Source of the DNA: Mycobacterium sp. ENV421
GTDB taxonomy: Bacteria > Actinomycetota > Actinomycetes > Mycobacteriales > Mycobacteriaceae
NCBI RefSeq assembly: GCF_002887815.1
Contig: NZ_PDHO01000015.1
Coordinates: forward strand, 1-64,000
DNA length: 64,000 nt
Direction: 5' to 3'
Positions 1 through 9,607 of this stretch are shown here, in pieces. The position numbers and the translations under genes are program-made. Numbering within the stretch: the first letter of the stretch is position 1; each line of letters opens with the position of its first letter. The notes under the pieces are model-generated. The model did not search any database, was not told the DNA's origin, and saw only the letters and a program-made list of their open reading frames with translations.

Positions 1-190
1 TCAGCCGGTTGCGGTCCAACGGGAACACACCGTTGAGGAAGGTGTCCCACTGCTGAATCGTCATCGTGCGGCCACCGCCGTCGACCAGACTCAGCTCATT
101 GTCCAAACCTGCGTGCGACGTGCCCGTCCCGACGAACAACGCCGCGACGGCGGCGATCATCGCCACCAGCACTCGACCCATGTATTTCAT
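1..190 (-). CDS. MspA-family porin, N-terminal part (cut by window edge)
   Basis: Only the first 63 codons are present; the gene runs off the left end. They encode a Sec signal peptide (residues 1-27, hydrophobic VLVAMIAAVAALFV, ending TSHA) and the mature start GLDNELSLVDGGG, then QQWDTFLNGVFPLDRNR. From memory this is nearly identical to M. smegmatis MspA, the octameric beta-barrel porin that carries small hydrophilic solutes through the mycolic-acid outer membrane. The ATG at 190-188 has an AAGGGG ribosome site six bases upstream. The constriction-zone aspartates of MspA lie outside the window, so pore properties cannot be judged. The family is restricted to fast-growing mycobacteria, which is the strongest taxonomic clue here. 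Which paralogue (MspA to MspD) it represents cannot be decided. Confidence 0.93.
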   Translation of the reverse strand, partial: MKYMGRVLVAMIAAVAALFVGTGTSHAGLDNELSLVDGGGRTMTIQQWDTFLNGVFPLDRNRL

Positions 191-302
191 CCTGACCCCT
201 TGTGCTCAGTGGTTCGACGGTGATCGGGGGGCCCGGTTCACCGAGGTTTCTGGCGTCGTGACGAGCTTCACAGCCAGTCATGACAAAAGCCTCATCGGCA
301 AC

Positions 303-331
303 AGATGCAACAGTGTTACCAGGTTGGTCAA
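303..331 (-). promoter_or_regulatory. candidate promoter of the MspA-family porin gene
   Basis: On the minus strand a TTGACC -35 (331-326) and a GCATCT -10 (308-303) are separated by 17 bases. Transcription from here would leave a 5' leader of about 105 bases before the porin start. The -10 departs from TANNNT, so this is only a candidate. Nothing else stands out in the gap 191-373. Confidence 0.3.
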
Positions 332-373
332 AAAATTTCTCGCTAATGCGGCGCGGCTGCTTGACTGCTCTGA

Positions 374-1936
374 TCAAGCGGTCGCCCGCAGGCTCAATGA
401 CAGTAATAGCCGGACGTCGGGATCGCTCAGCGAAGTGGAAAGTGCCTGCTCAAGTCGGCGCGCCCGATAGCGAACCGTGTTCGGGTGGACGTGAAGCGCC
501 GACGCAGCCGCCGCCACATCGCCGAAGCAGTCCAGGTAGACCCGCAGGGTCTCGGCCAGCGTCGGGTCGGCCTCCCGCAGGGCGCGCACCCGCGGATCGA
601 TCAGCCGCTCGTCGGCGGCAACGAGTGTGACGATCTCGTCGAGCAGCACCGTGGTGCGAGCCTCGGCCAGCGTGGTCACCTTGCCGAACACCGGGTGCCG
701 CTGGGCGCTGTCGAAGACGCGGTCGATCTCGCGGCGGGCGCCGGCGACAGCGGCCAGTCCGGCGATCGGGGCGGCGATCACCGCGTGCAGGTCCAGTCCG
801 AGCTCGGCGTGCAGCGTGCCGATGGTGCCGCGGATCCAGGACACCACGGCGGCGGTGCGCCCGGAGTCCGGCAGCACGACGTAGACCCGTGAACCGCCGG
901 CGGCCACCTGCGCGTCGGGGCGGAAAGCACTGGCGCTCAACGCGAGAACATCGGGCAGCCGAGGGTCGGCGCCGGTGGTGACGAAGCCGATCACCGCGGC
1001 GCGGCCGTCGACGGGGATGCGCAGTTCGCGGGCTACCCCGGCCAGGTCCAGCCCGTCGGGGTCGGCCAGCCCGAGCAGTTGCTGCACGGCCAGCAGGTGC
1101 GCTGACGGCCGTGCGGCCAGTCGCGCCATGATCCGGGCGGCCAAGACCGCCGCGCCGCGCAACACCTCGTCGGCGTCGTCGGCGAGCGGCCGGGCGCCCT
1201 GCTGCACCCAGATGGTGCCGTCGAATACCGGCGGCCCGTCCTGGCGATGGATGCCGATCGCCAGCCGCGGCCGCAGCCCCAGCTCGGGCCGCTCGTCGAT
1301 CGCCACCACCTCGGGGCCTGCGCGCAACCGGTCGAAGATGCCCCACTGCGCGATCCACCGCAGATGGTCCGGCGGCCCGGCCCGGCCCAGAATGGACAGT
1401 CGACGCAGCTCGTCGGCCTCGTCGTTGGACGCCGAATAGGCCAGCACGTGCGACTGCGCGTCCTCGATGCTGACCATGCCGTGGGTGCGGTCGGCGATCG
1501 ACTGCGCCAGCGCGAACAGATCGGTACCGGAATCGGTGAGCGAGTCGGTGCGACGGTGCTCGAAGACGTGGTTGACCAGGCGGTACAGCCGTTCCCAGCG
1601 GGCTTTCGGGTCGACGGCGACGACCGCGGCACCGGCCGCCACCGCCCGGGCGACGACCGCGTCGGATGGCTCCTTGACGAAGATCGCCGCGGGGGAGCCG
1701 TGCGCGGCGACCTGCCGGTCCAGCCAGCGCACCGCATCACTGTCGGAGATGCCGAGGAGGAAGAACACGTCCGCCGAGCCGGCGCTGACCGCCAGGCCCA
1801 GCCGCACGTCGTCCGAGTCGATCAGTGCCGCCGAGCGGACCGGGCGGTCCAGACCCCGAGGCGCCTCGACGAGCCGCACCAACGTCGCATCCAGGGCCAA
1901 CACCAGCTGACCCAGGCTGACGCCGGCCTCCCGCAT
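374..1936 (-). CDS. pruC: PucR-family transcriptional regulator of proline catabolism (PruC-like)
   Basis: A 520-residue protein with PucR/CdaR architecture: an N-terminal sensory half (about 1-160), a GGDEF-like regulatory middle (about 290-400) and a C-terminal helix-turn-helix (about 460-500) containing the family signature AASALHVHPNTVRYRARRLEQ. It lies divergently beside pruA-pruB, the arrangement of Rv1186c and Rv1187-Rv1188, where PruC is known to activate proline dehydrogenase expression in mycobacteria. The ATG at 1936-1934 was chosen because it begins the conserved MREAGVSLGQLVLALD block and a TAGTAT box lies eight bases upstream, implying an almost leaderless mRNA. The longer open frame would run into pruA. 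The ligand (proline or pyrroline-5-carboxylate) is inferred from context. Confidence 0.85.
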   Translation of the reverse strand: MREAGVSLGQLVLALDATLVRLVEAPRGLDRPVRSAALIDSDDVRLGLAVSAGSADVFFLLGISDSDAVRWLDRQVAAHGSPAAIFVKEPSDAVVARAVAAGAAVVAVDPKARWERLYRLVNHVFEHRRTDSLTDSGTDLFALAQSIADRTHGMVSIEDAQSHVLAYSASNDEADELRRLSILGRAGPPDHLRWIAQWGIFDRLRAGPEVVAIDERPELGLRPRLAIGIHRQDGPPVFDGTIWVQQGARPLADDADEVLRGAAVLAARIMARLAARPSAHLLAVQQLLGLADPDGLDLAGVARELRIPVDGRAAVIGFVTTGADPRLPDVLALSASAFRPDAQVAAGGSRVYVVLPDSGRTAAVVSWIRGTIGTLHAELGLDLHAVIAAPIAGLAAVAGARREIDRVFDSAQRHPVFGKVTTLAEARTTVLLDEIVTLVAADERLIDPRVRALREADPTLAETLRVYLDCFGDVAAAASALHVHPNTVRYRARRLEQALSTSLSDPDVRLLLSLSLRATA

Positions 1937-1944
1937 ATTGTCCG

Positions 1945-1950
1945 ATACTA
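1945..1950 (-). promoter_or_regulatory. -10 box of pruC, predicted near-leaderless
   Basis: TAGTAT on the minus strand ends eight bases before the pruC ATG. No Shine-Dalgarno site fits in the gap, so the mRNA probably begins at or next to the start codon. Confidence 0.5.
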
Positions 1951-1969
1951 CTAGCGGGTGGCATAAGTC

Positions 1970-1985
1970 TTGGCGTATCAGCCAA
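1970..1985. promoter_or_regulatory. inverted repeat between pruC and pruA (candidate operator)
   Basis: TTGGC and GCCAA flank six bases (GTATCA) in the 84-bp divergent gap. The site sits 35-51 bases before the pruA ATG and 34-49 bases before the pruC start, a plausible place for PruC to control both genes. The arms are only five bases, so chance occurrence is possible. Confidence 0.35.
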
Positions 1986-2020
1986 CAGTTCGGGTCGCGT
2001 CGGGAGTCATCCTGAGGGAC

Positions 2021-3651
<1,631 letters not shown>

Positions 3652-3652
<1 letters not shown>

Positions 3653-4608
3653 TGAGTACGTTCACCCGCGTCGCACGCCCCGCCATCCTGGCCGCCAGCC
3701 GCTCGAATCGGTTGCGGCACAGCGCCGAGCGGCTACCGATCGCGCGCGACGTGGTCGGCCGGTTCGTACCGGGGGAGACGACGGACGACGCACTGGCCGC
3801 GGTCGGCGCGCTGCGTGACTCGAGACGGCTGGTCAGTATCGACTACCTCGGAGAGGACGTCACCGACACCGACGCGGCCGAGGCCACCGTCAAGGCCTAC
3901 CTCGACCTACTCGACGCGCTCGGCGCCCGAGCCGAAAATGCGGCCATCGTCCGCCCACTGGAGGTGTCGCTCAAACTGTCCGCGCTCGGCCAGGCACTCC
4001 CGAAGGACGGTGACAAGATCGCTCTCGAGAACGCGCATGCGATCTGCCAGCGGGCGCAGCAGGTCGGCGTCTGGGTCACCGTCGACGCCGAGGACCACAC
4101 CACCACCGACTCGACGTTGTCGGTCGTGCGCGAGCTGCGCACCGAATTCGATTGGCTGGGAACCGTTCTGCAGGCCTACCTCAAGCGCAGCGAGGCCGAC
4201 TGCGCCGAATTCGCGGCGGCCGGTGCCCGGATCCGGCTGTGCAAGGGCGCCTACGACGAGCCGGCGTCGGTGGCCTACCGCGACGCCGCCGCGGTCACCG
4301 AGTCCTACCTGCGCTGTCTGCGTACGCTGATGGCCGGCAACGGATATCCGATGGTCGCCTCCCACGATCCCGCGGTCATCGCGGCCGCCGCGGCGATGGC
4401 GAACGAATTCGGCCGGGATACAGACCGTTTCGAGTATCAGATGCTCTATGGCATCCGGGACGGCGAGCAGCGCCGGCTCGCGGCGGAGGGCAACCAGGTT
4501 CGGGTGTACGTGCCGTTCGGCACGCAGTGGTACGGGTACTTCGTGCGCCGACTTGCCGAACGCCCGGCCAACCTGATGTTCTTTCTGCGAGCCCTGACGC
4601 ATCGATAG
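3652..4608 (+). CDS. pruB: proline dehydrogenase (monofunctional PRODH)
   Basis: FAD-dependent oxidation of L-proline to pyrroline-5-carboxylate, passing electrons to quinone at the membrane; first step of proline catabolism. At 318 residues it is a stand-alone PRODH barrel, not a PutA fusion. The substrate and FAD motif YVPFGTQWYGYFVRRLAERP is at 286-305, with the RLCKGAYDEP loop typical of the family before it. The ATG at 3652 overlaps the pruA stop; a GTG at 3649 would add one residue. Monofunctional PruB with separate PruA is the usual mycobacterial state (Rv1188 with Rv1187). Expression is probably under PruC through the pruA promoter. Confidence 0.94.
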
Positions 4609-4644
4609 AAAGACAGGCACCTGAGCGCACTCGACGCCATCACC

Positions 4645-5367
4645 TTGCTGATCGCCGGTGTGCTCGGTGGATTGACGGGCAGCATCGCCGGACTGGCCTC
4701 GGTGGCCACCTATCCGGCCCTGCTGGCAATCGGGCTGCCGCCGGTAACGGCGAATGTGACCAACACGGTGGCGCTGGTGTTCAACGGCATCGGATCGGCG
4801 TGGGGATCGCGACCCGAACTGATCGGGCAAGGCCGCTTCATCGCCCGGATGGCGCCGGTGACCGTCGCGGGCGGGGCGGCCGGCGCGGTCCTGCTGCTGA
4901 CCACCCCGGCCGACGCGTTCGAGAAGGTGGTCCCGATCCTGCTCGCCCTGGCCTCGATGGCGATCGTCGCTCCGCGCGGCACACCCCATCCCGGGCCACG
5001 GCGCCGACTCGTTGTGGTGGCCGAGGGCGTCGCGATTTTCGGAATCGCCTTGTACGGCGGTTATTTCGGCGCCGCCGCTGGCGTGCTGTTCTTGGCGCTG
5101 CTGCTCAACGCGGGAGCCGACAGCCTGGCTCACGCCAATGCCGCCAAGAACATCCTGCTCGGACTGGCCAATCTCGTTGCGGCGGTGCTGTTCGCGTTCC
5201 TCGCGCCGGTGCACTGGCTCGCGGTCATCCCGCTGGGCGCCGGCTGCCTGATCGGATCCCGGCTGGGACCCGTCGTGGTCCGGCACGCCCCCGGCACCCC
5301 GCTGCGCATCCTCATCGGCGTCGCGGGTCTGGTGCTGGCGGTCAAGCTCGGGTTCGACGCCTACTGA
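4645..5367 (+). CDS. TauE/SafE (TSUP) family membrane transporter
   Basis: About 240 residues with seven to eight hydrophobic segments and the duplicated TSUP pattern: AGVLGGLTGSIAGLASV near the N-terminus and FGIALYGGYFGAAAGVLF at mid-protein, the glycine-rich repeats of the sulfite exporter/TauE domain. Family members move sulfite, sulfoacetate or other small organic anions outward, but the substrate is rarely known and cannot be read here. The start is uncertain: TTG at 4645 lacks a ribosome site, whereas a CTG at 4621 would give the typical N-terminus LSALDAITLLIAGVLGG just after GACAGG. It begins within 40 bases of the pruB stop and could be cotranscribed. The 3' end overlaps the convergent acyltransferase by 26 bases. 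Confidence 0.8.
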   Translation: MLIAGVLGGLTGSIAGLASVATYPALLAIGLPPVTANVTNTVALVFNGIGSAWGSRPELIGQGRFIARMAPVTVAGGAAGAVLLLTTPADAFEKVVPILLALASMAIVAPRGTPHPGPRRRLVVVAEGVAIFGIALYGGYFGAAAGVLFLALLLNAGADSLAHANAAKNILLGLANLVAAVLFAFLAPVHWLAVIPLGAGCLIGSRLGPVVVRHAPGTPLRILIGVAGLVLAVKLGFDAY

Positions 5368-6655
5368 CCGGTGTCACCGAAACCAGCAGCACGCCCACGG
5401 CGAAGGCGATGCTGAGGGCGAAGGGGAACCGCCCGCCGGGGGCGAATCCCAGTGTCGCGAACACCGAGATGGTCACCGCGATCGTCAGTGTGCCGGCGAA
5501 CAACAGCACCTCGCCGAACCGGGGCGCAATGGCGACGGCGACGGTGGGCAGCGGCGCCGAGAACAATCTGCGGCCCCACCACAACAACAGCAGCTCGACC
5601 GCAGCCACCACGGCCAGGATCGCCACCCACTCCAGCCGGAACCACCACCAGGCCGCTGTGCCGAGGGTCGGTTGCGGCAGCAGCCCGGTCGGATAGCCGG
5701 CGACCGCCACGATCACCACCGGGACCATGTGCCATAGGTAGAGGGCCATCACGTTGTCATTGGCGACGGCCAGAACACGCTGCGTACGAACGGATTTCAC
5801 CATCCGGTTCACCGTGGGCGCCACGGCTAGCGCCACACCGGCCTGCACCCCGCCGAGTGCCAGCAGCGCCAGGTTGGGCGGTCCGGTGTTGTTCACGACC
5901 GCGCCGGGGACTCCGATCATGCTGACCGGATAGGGCCCGACGGTGACCGCCAGCGCCAGGACGATCGCCGACAGGACAGCCACCGCGATCGCCGCGCGAC
6001 GACATAGTGTGCCGTCGTGCCAGGCGATGCCGAGTTGGTACAGCACGCCCCAGACCAGCAGATAGTTCAGCCAGCCGACGTAGGGCAGGTGAGCGCCGAT
6101 GGTCGCCACGTCCACCGCCGCGACGGCGAGCGTCATCATGAACGGCACCCACTTGCCCCAGCGCCGGTGTGCGGCGACCGCCACGGGGGTCAGTGCGACC
6201 ACCACCACGTAGATGCCCAGGAACCACAGGTGCATGGCCACCGCCCAGGCGCCGAAGTCGAGCTCCGCGCCCGCGACGCCGACCCGGCCGAGGACCGCCA
6301 CGACCAGCAGGGCGAACATGACGTAGACCACGGTCGGCCCCAGTGGCCGGACCAGTCGCCGTCGTAGCCACGCTTGTCTGGACTCATCGGCGGTGCGTTG
6401 GGTCCACGACACCGCGCTGGCATAGCCGGCCACCACGAAGAACACCGGGACGACCTGGAAGATCCACGTCAGCCACTGCGTCCACGGCATGTCGACCAGT
6501 GGGTTCTCCCGCCAGAACCCGCCGTCGGAGAAGGTCAGCGCCGCCGCGATCCAGTGCCCGATGACGACGAACACCAGCGCGACCACCCGGTAGAGGTCCA
6601 TCGCATGGTTACGCGCCGCCGTCGTCGTGGTCGCCGTGTCGGTCACGCTATCCAT
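5342..6655 (-). CDS. membrane acyltransferase (Acyltransferase_3 family)
   Basis: A 437-residue multispanning protein (about ten segments). His34 in the first segment (VFVVIGHWIAAAL) is the conserved catalytic histidine position of the acyltransferase_3 family, and the second segment carries VPVFFVVAGYASAVSW, also characteristic. Relatives O-acylate glycans, glycolipids and peptidoglycan at the membrane; no specific acceptor can be assigned. The ATG at 6655 was preferred to longer forms because upstream codons are arginine-rich and overlap the neighbouring secreted-protein gene. It lies 23 bases downstream of that gene on the same strand, so the two may form a short operon. Confidence 0.82.
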   Translation of the reverse strand: MDSVTDTATTTTAARNHAMDLYRVVALVFVVIGHWIAAALTFSDGGFWRENPLVDMPWTQWLTWIFQVVPVFFVVAGYASAVSWTQRTADESRQAWLRRRLVRPLGPTVVYVMFALLVVAVLGRVGVAGAELDFGAWAVAMHLWFLGIYVVVVALTPVAVAAHRRWGKWVPFMMTLAVAAVDVATIGAHLPYVGWLNYLLVWGVLYQLGIAWHDGTLCRRAAIAVAVLSAIVLALAVTVGPYPVSMIGVPGAVVNNTGPPNLALLALGGVQAGVALAVAPTVNRMVKSVRTQRVLAVANDNVMALYLWHMVPVVIVAVAGYPTGLLPQPTLGTAAWWWFRLEWVAILAVVAAVELLLLWWGRRLFSAPLPTVAVAIAPRFGEVLLFAGTLTIAVTISVFATLGFAPGGRFPFALSIAFAVGVLLVSVTPVSRRRTRA

Positions 6656-6678
6656 TGTGCGGGCGCGGGGGTCCAGCG

Positions 6679-7182
6679 TCAGGCGGGCACTGCCGAGACG
6701 GGCATGACGACGCTGCCGCGGCAGGGTCCTGACGCGATGTCGGTGTGCCATGTGCCGCGCAGGGATCCGTCGGGCTGCGGCGTGTAGAACGCCCACGAGG
6801 TGGCCGGGCTCCACTGCTTCTGGTAGCCGTCACCGAGGAAGCAGTCCCACACCCAGTCGTAGGTGGTGGCCCACTCGGCACCGTTCCAGGTGTAGCGGGT
6901 CGGCTGGGGGATCGTCGGGTTGCTCGGTGCAGGACCGTCGACGACGGTGGCCACACAGGCGCCACCCGAGCAGGCTGTCGAGAGGGTGAACACCGCGCCG
7001 AAGTCGTTTTCCTTCTGGCGAGTCGCTGGGCTGGTGCCGGCTTTCTGGGAGGCGTAGGTCGTCATTTGGTAGCGCCCGGTCCAGGCCAGCGGCTGACCGT
7101 GCGCCGAGGCGGGGGACACCAGTCCCGCGGCGCAGATCGTCGCGGCGGCCACCAGCGTGGCACCCCAACTTTGGCGGCTCAT
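6679..7182 (-). CDS. secreted mycobacterial protein of unknown function
   Basis: A 167-residue protein with a clear Sec signal peptide (MSRQSWGATLVAAATICAAGLVSPASA, cut before HGQP). The mature part is rich in Trp, Tyr and Thr and has four cysteines (CSGGACV, DCF, GPCRG) that could form two disulfides; the pattern suggests a compact beta domain such as WTGRYQMTTYASQ. I recognise it only as resembling small exported proteins common in mycobacteria and can assign no function. It is followed 23 bases later by the acyltransferase gene on the same strand. Confidence 0.78.
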   Translation of the reverse strand: MSRQSWGATLVAAATICAAGLVSPASAHGQPLAWTGRYQMTTYASQKAGTSPATRQKENDFGAVFTLSTACSGGACVATVVDGPAPSNPTIPQPTRYTWNGAEWATTYDWVWDCFLGDGYQKQWSPATSWAFYTPQPDGSLRGTWHTDIASGPCRGSVVMPVSAVPA

Positions 7183-7268
7183 GACTCCTCGGAACGTCGT
7201 TGCGAGTTATCAGCGTAGCCGTCAGAAAACCTCACCCGTCACATCTGCCCCACGCGTGCCGGTCACGA

Positions 7269-7814
7269 TTAGGACTCGAAACGCTCCTTGAGCAGCAGTT
7301 GCGCATACGCCGCGAGGGACTGGGCATCGGTGATCTCACCCGTGCGGACCATCTCCTCGAATTGGCTGCGCCCGAACCATTCGAAATGCATGTCCTGCTC
7401 TTCGTGCTCGCGGTCGGGCTCACCCTCGGTGACATCGGTGGCCAGGAACACCCAGCCCCGCTGGCTCATGATCCCGGGTGCGACGTCGAGACGGCCGAGC
7501 AACATCAGTGAGCCCGCCGTGAGGCCTGTCTCCTCGCGTAGTTCGCGGGCCGCCAGGTCGGCCGGTTCGATGTCGGGCTCCCCGGGGACGGTGCCCATCG
7601 GGAACTCCCAGCGACGGGCTCCCATCGGATAGCGATACTGCTCGACCATCGCCAGCCGGTCGCCGTCGACCGCGATGACCACGGCATAGTCGGGCCGGTC
7701 GACGACGCCGTGAATGCCGGTGGAGCCGTCCGGCCGTTCGACGGTGTCCTCACGCACCGACATCCAGCGGTTGCGGTACACCTCGCGCGATGAGAGCTGG
7801 GTGATGGGCTTCAC
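7269..7814 (-). CDS. Nudix hydrolase (ADP-ribose pyrophosphatase-like)
   Basis: A 181-residue Nudix protein. The core RELREETGL at 90-98 matches REUXEEXGU, and the preceding WEFPMGTVPGE is the entry strand typical of ADP-sugar pyrophosphatases. The glycine and glutamate upstream in the canonical box are shifted by about one residue, so the box is not perfect. It probably hydrolyses a nucleoside diphosphate linked to another group; the substrate is not readable. The GTG at 7814 begins VKPITQLSSREVY, where homology of this subgroup begins; a GATACT box six bases upstream predicts a leaderless mRNA. It is divergent from the acyl-CoA synthetase gene with only 30 bases between starts. Confidence 0.85.
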   Translation of the reverse strand: MKPITQLSSREVYRNRWMSVREDTVERPDGSTGIHGVVDRPDYAVVIAVDGDRLAMVEQYRYPMGARRWEFPMGTVPGEPDIEPADLAARELREETGLTAGSLMLLGRLDVAPGIMSQRGWVFLATDVTEGEPDREHEEQDMHFEWFGRSQFEEMVRTGEITDAQSLAAYAQLLLKERFES

Positions 7815-7820
7815 CCGCCC

Positions 7821-7826
7821 AGTATC
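7821..7826 (-). promoter_or_regulatory. -10 box of the Nudix gene, predicted leaderless
   Basis: GATACT on the minus strand ends six bases before the GTG start. It is close to the TATACT ideal but lacks the leading T, so it is weaker than the opposing box at 7832. Confidence 0.4.
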
Positions 7827-7831
7827 TTCGG

Positions 7832-7837
7832 TAGCGT
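7832..7837 (+). promoter_or_regulatory. -10 box of the fadD36-like gene, predicted leaderless
   Basis: TAGCGT is followed by seven bases and then the GTG start at 7845. A possible -35 TTCACC (7810-7815) lies 16 bases upstream and overlaps the start codon of the opposing Nudix gene, so the two promoters are back to back. Confidence 0.5.
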
Positions 7838-7844
7838 CGGCGAC

Positions 7845-9245
7845 GTGTTGCTGGCCTCCCTGAATCCCGCCACCGTCGCCGCCGGAGCAGATATCGGCGA
7901 CGCCGTGCGGATCGACGGCGCCGTGTTGTCCCGCAGTGACCTCGTCGGGGCAGCCACCTCGGTCGCCGAGCGGGTCGGCGGTGCCCGCCAGGTCGCCGTG
8001 CTGGCCACCCCCACCGCCACCACCGTGCTCGCCATCACCGGCTGCCTGATCGCCGGCGTCCCGTTCGTGCCGGTGCCCGCCGACGTCGGAGTCGCCGAAC
8101 GCACGCACATCCTCACCGACTCCGGCGCTCAAGCCTGGCTGGGGGAGTCACCCGCCGATCTCGGTGGCCTGCCTCATGTTCCGGTACGGCTGCACGCCCG
8201 GTCGTGGCATCGCTACGCCGAGCCTGCGCCGTCGAGCACCGCGATGGTCATGTACACCTCAGGCACCACCGGCCTGCCCAAAGGCGTGCTGATCAGCAGG
8301 CGCGCCATCGCGGCCCAGATCGACGCGCTGGTCCAGGCCTGGCAGTGGACCCCCGACGACACCCTCGTGCACGGGTTGCCGTTGTTCCACGTGCACGGCC
8401 TGATCCTCGGGCTGCTCGGGTCGTTGCGGGTGGGAAATCGCTTCGTGCACACCGGGAAACCGACCCCGGCCGGTTACGCCGCCGCCGGCGGCAGCCTGTA
8501 TTTCGGGGTGCCGACAGTGTGGTCGCGGGTGGTGGCCGACACCGGCGCCGCCACCGCGCTGGCCTCGGCCCGGCTGCTGGTGTCCGGAAGCGCACCGCTG
8601 CCGGTGCCGGTGTTCACCCGGCTGACCGAACTGACCGGCCAGCCACCCGTCGAGCGGTACGGCAGCACCGAATCGCTGATCACGCTGAGCACCCGCGCCG
8701 ACGGTGAACGACGGCCCGGCTGGGTTGGCTTGCCGCTCAACGGGGTTGAGACCCGGCTGGTGCACGAGGACGGTTCGGTCGCACCGCACGACGGCGAGAC
8801 CATCGGCAGCCTCCACCTCAAAGCCCCGACAGTGTTCGATGGCTACCTCAATCGGCCCGATGCCACCGCAGAGGCGTTCGACGCCGACGGGTGGTACCGC
8901 ACCGGCGATGCCGCGGTGATCGACGGCGGCAATATGCACCGCATCGTCGGGCGAGAATCGGTGGACCTGATCAAGTCCGGTGGCTTCCGGGTCGGCGCGG
9001 GCGAGGTCGAGACGGTGCTGCTCGGCCACCCGGGCGTTCAGGAGGTCGCGGTGGTGGGCCTGCCCGACACCGATCTCGGCCAGCGGATCGTCGCGTTCGT
9101 GGTCGGCGATGCCAACCCTGAGGACCTGATCGCCTGTGTCGCCGAGCAACTTTCGGTGCACAAGCGGCCGCGGGAAGTGCGATTGGTCGACTCGCTGCCG
9201 CGCAACGCGATGGGCAAAGTCGTCAAGAAGGAGTTGATGAAATGA
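7845..9245 (+). CDS. fadD36: acyl-CoA synthetase (FadD36-like)
   Basis: A 466-residue AMP-forming ligase that activates a carboxylic acid to acyl-AMP and then acyl-CoA. The P-loop YTSGTTGLPKGV lies at about 137-148, the adenine motif RYGSTES at mid-protein, GWYRTGD before the hinge, and the catalytic lysine in NAMGKVVKKEL at the extreme C-terminus. Length and N-terminus (MLLASLNPATV) resemble M. tuberculosis FadD36 (Rv1193). The short form suits small or medium acids, close to malonyl- and methylmalonyl-CoA synthetases, but the substrate is unproven. The last codons overlap the VOC gene (ATGA), giving a two-gene operon. Confidence 0.85.
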   Translation: MLLASLNPATVAAGADIGDAVRIDGAVLSRSDLVGAATSVAERVGGARQVAVLATPTATTVLAITGCLIAGVPFVPVPADVGVAERTHILTDSGAQAWLGESPADLGGLPHVPVRLHARSWHRYAEPAPSSTAMVMYTSGTTGLPKGVLISRRAIAAQIDALVQAWQWTPDDTLVHGLPLFHVHGLILGLLGSLRVGNRFVHTGKPTPAGYAAAGGSLYFGVPTVWSRVVADTGAATALASARLLVSGSAPLPVPVFTRLTELTGQPPVERYGSTESLITLSTRADGERRPGWVGLPLNGVETRLVHEDGSVAPHDGETIGSLHLKAPTVFDGYLNRPDATAEAFDADGWYRTGDAAVIDGGNMHRIVGRESVDLIKSGGFRVGAGEVETVLLGHPGVQEVAVVGLPDTDLGQRIVAFVVGDANPEDLIACVAEQLSVHKRPREVRLVDSLPRNAMGKVVKKELMK

Positions 9246-9589
9246 CGCTGCGGTTCAGCGAAGTCTGCATCGACGCCCACGACATTCACGCGCTGTCCGC
9301 GTGGTGGTCGACGGTGCTGGGCTGGCCCGCCGAGCCCACCGAGGACGGCGATGTGGCTCTGCGTGCCCCCGCCGGTGCCGGGCCGGACTGGCTGTTCCTG
9401 GCTGTGCCCGACGACAAGACGAGCAAGAACCGCATCCACTTCGACTTCACGCCCGACGACCAGCGGGCCGAGGTCGACCGGGTGCTCGGGCTCGGGGCGC
9501 GCCACGTCGACATCGGCCAGGGCGACCAGAGTTGGGTGGTGCTGGCCGACCCCGAGGGCAACGAGTTCTGCATCCTGTCGGCGAATTAG
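9242..9589 (+). CDS. VOC-superfamily (glyoxalase-like) protein
   Basis: A 115-residue single VOC domain of the Glyoxalase_6 type: an opening strand RFSEVCIDAHDIHALSAWWS, then a second half RIHFDFTPDDQRAEVDRV and the ending VLADPEGNEFCIL, which is very typical. Members are small metal-dependent isomerases, lyases or dioxygenases, and some only bind ligands. No reaction can be named. The ATG overlaps the stop of the preceding acyl-CoA synthetase by four bases, so the two are translated together and may act on the same acid. Confidence 0.85.
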   Translation: MTLRFSEVCIDAHDIHALSAWWSTVLGWPAEPTEDGDVALRAPAGAGPDWLFLAVPDDKTSKNRIHFDFTPDDQRAEVDRVLGLGARHVDIGQGDQSWVVLADPEGNEFCILSAN

Positions 9590-9607
9590 CCCTCGGTGCC
9601 TAGGCTT

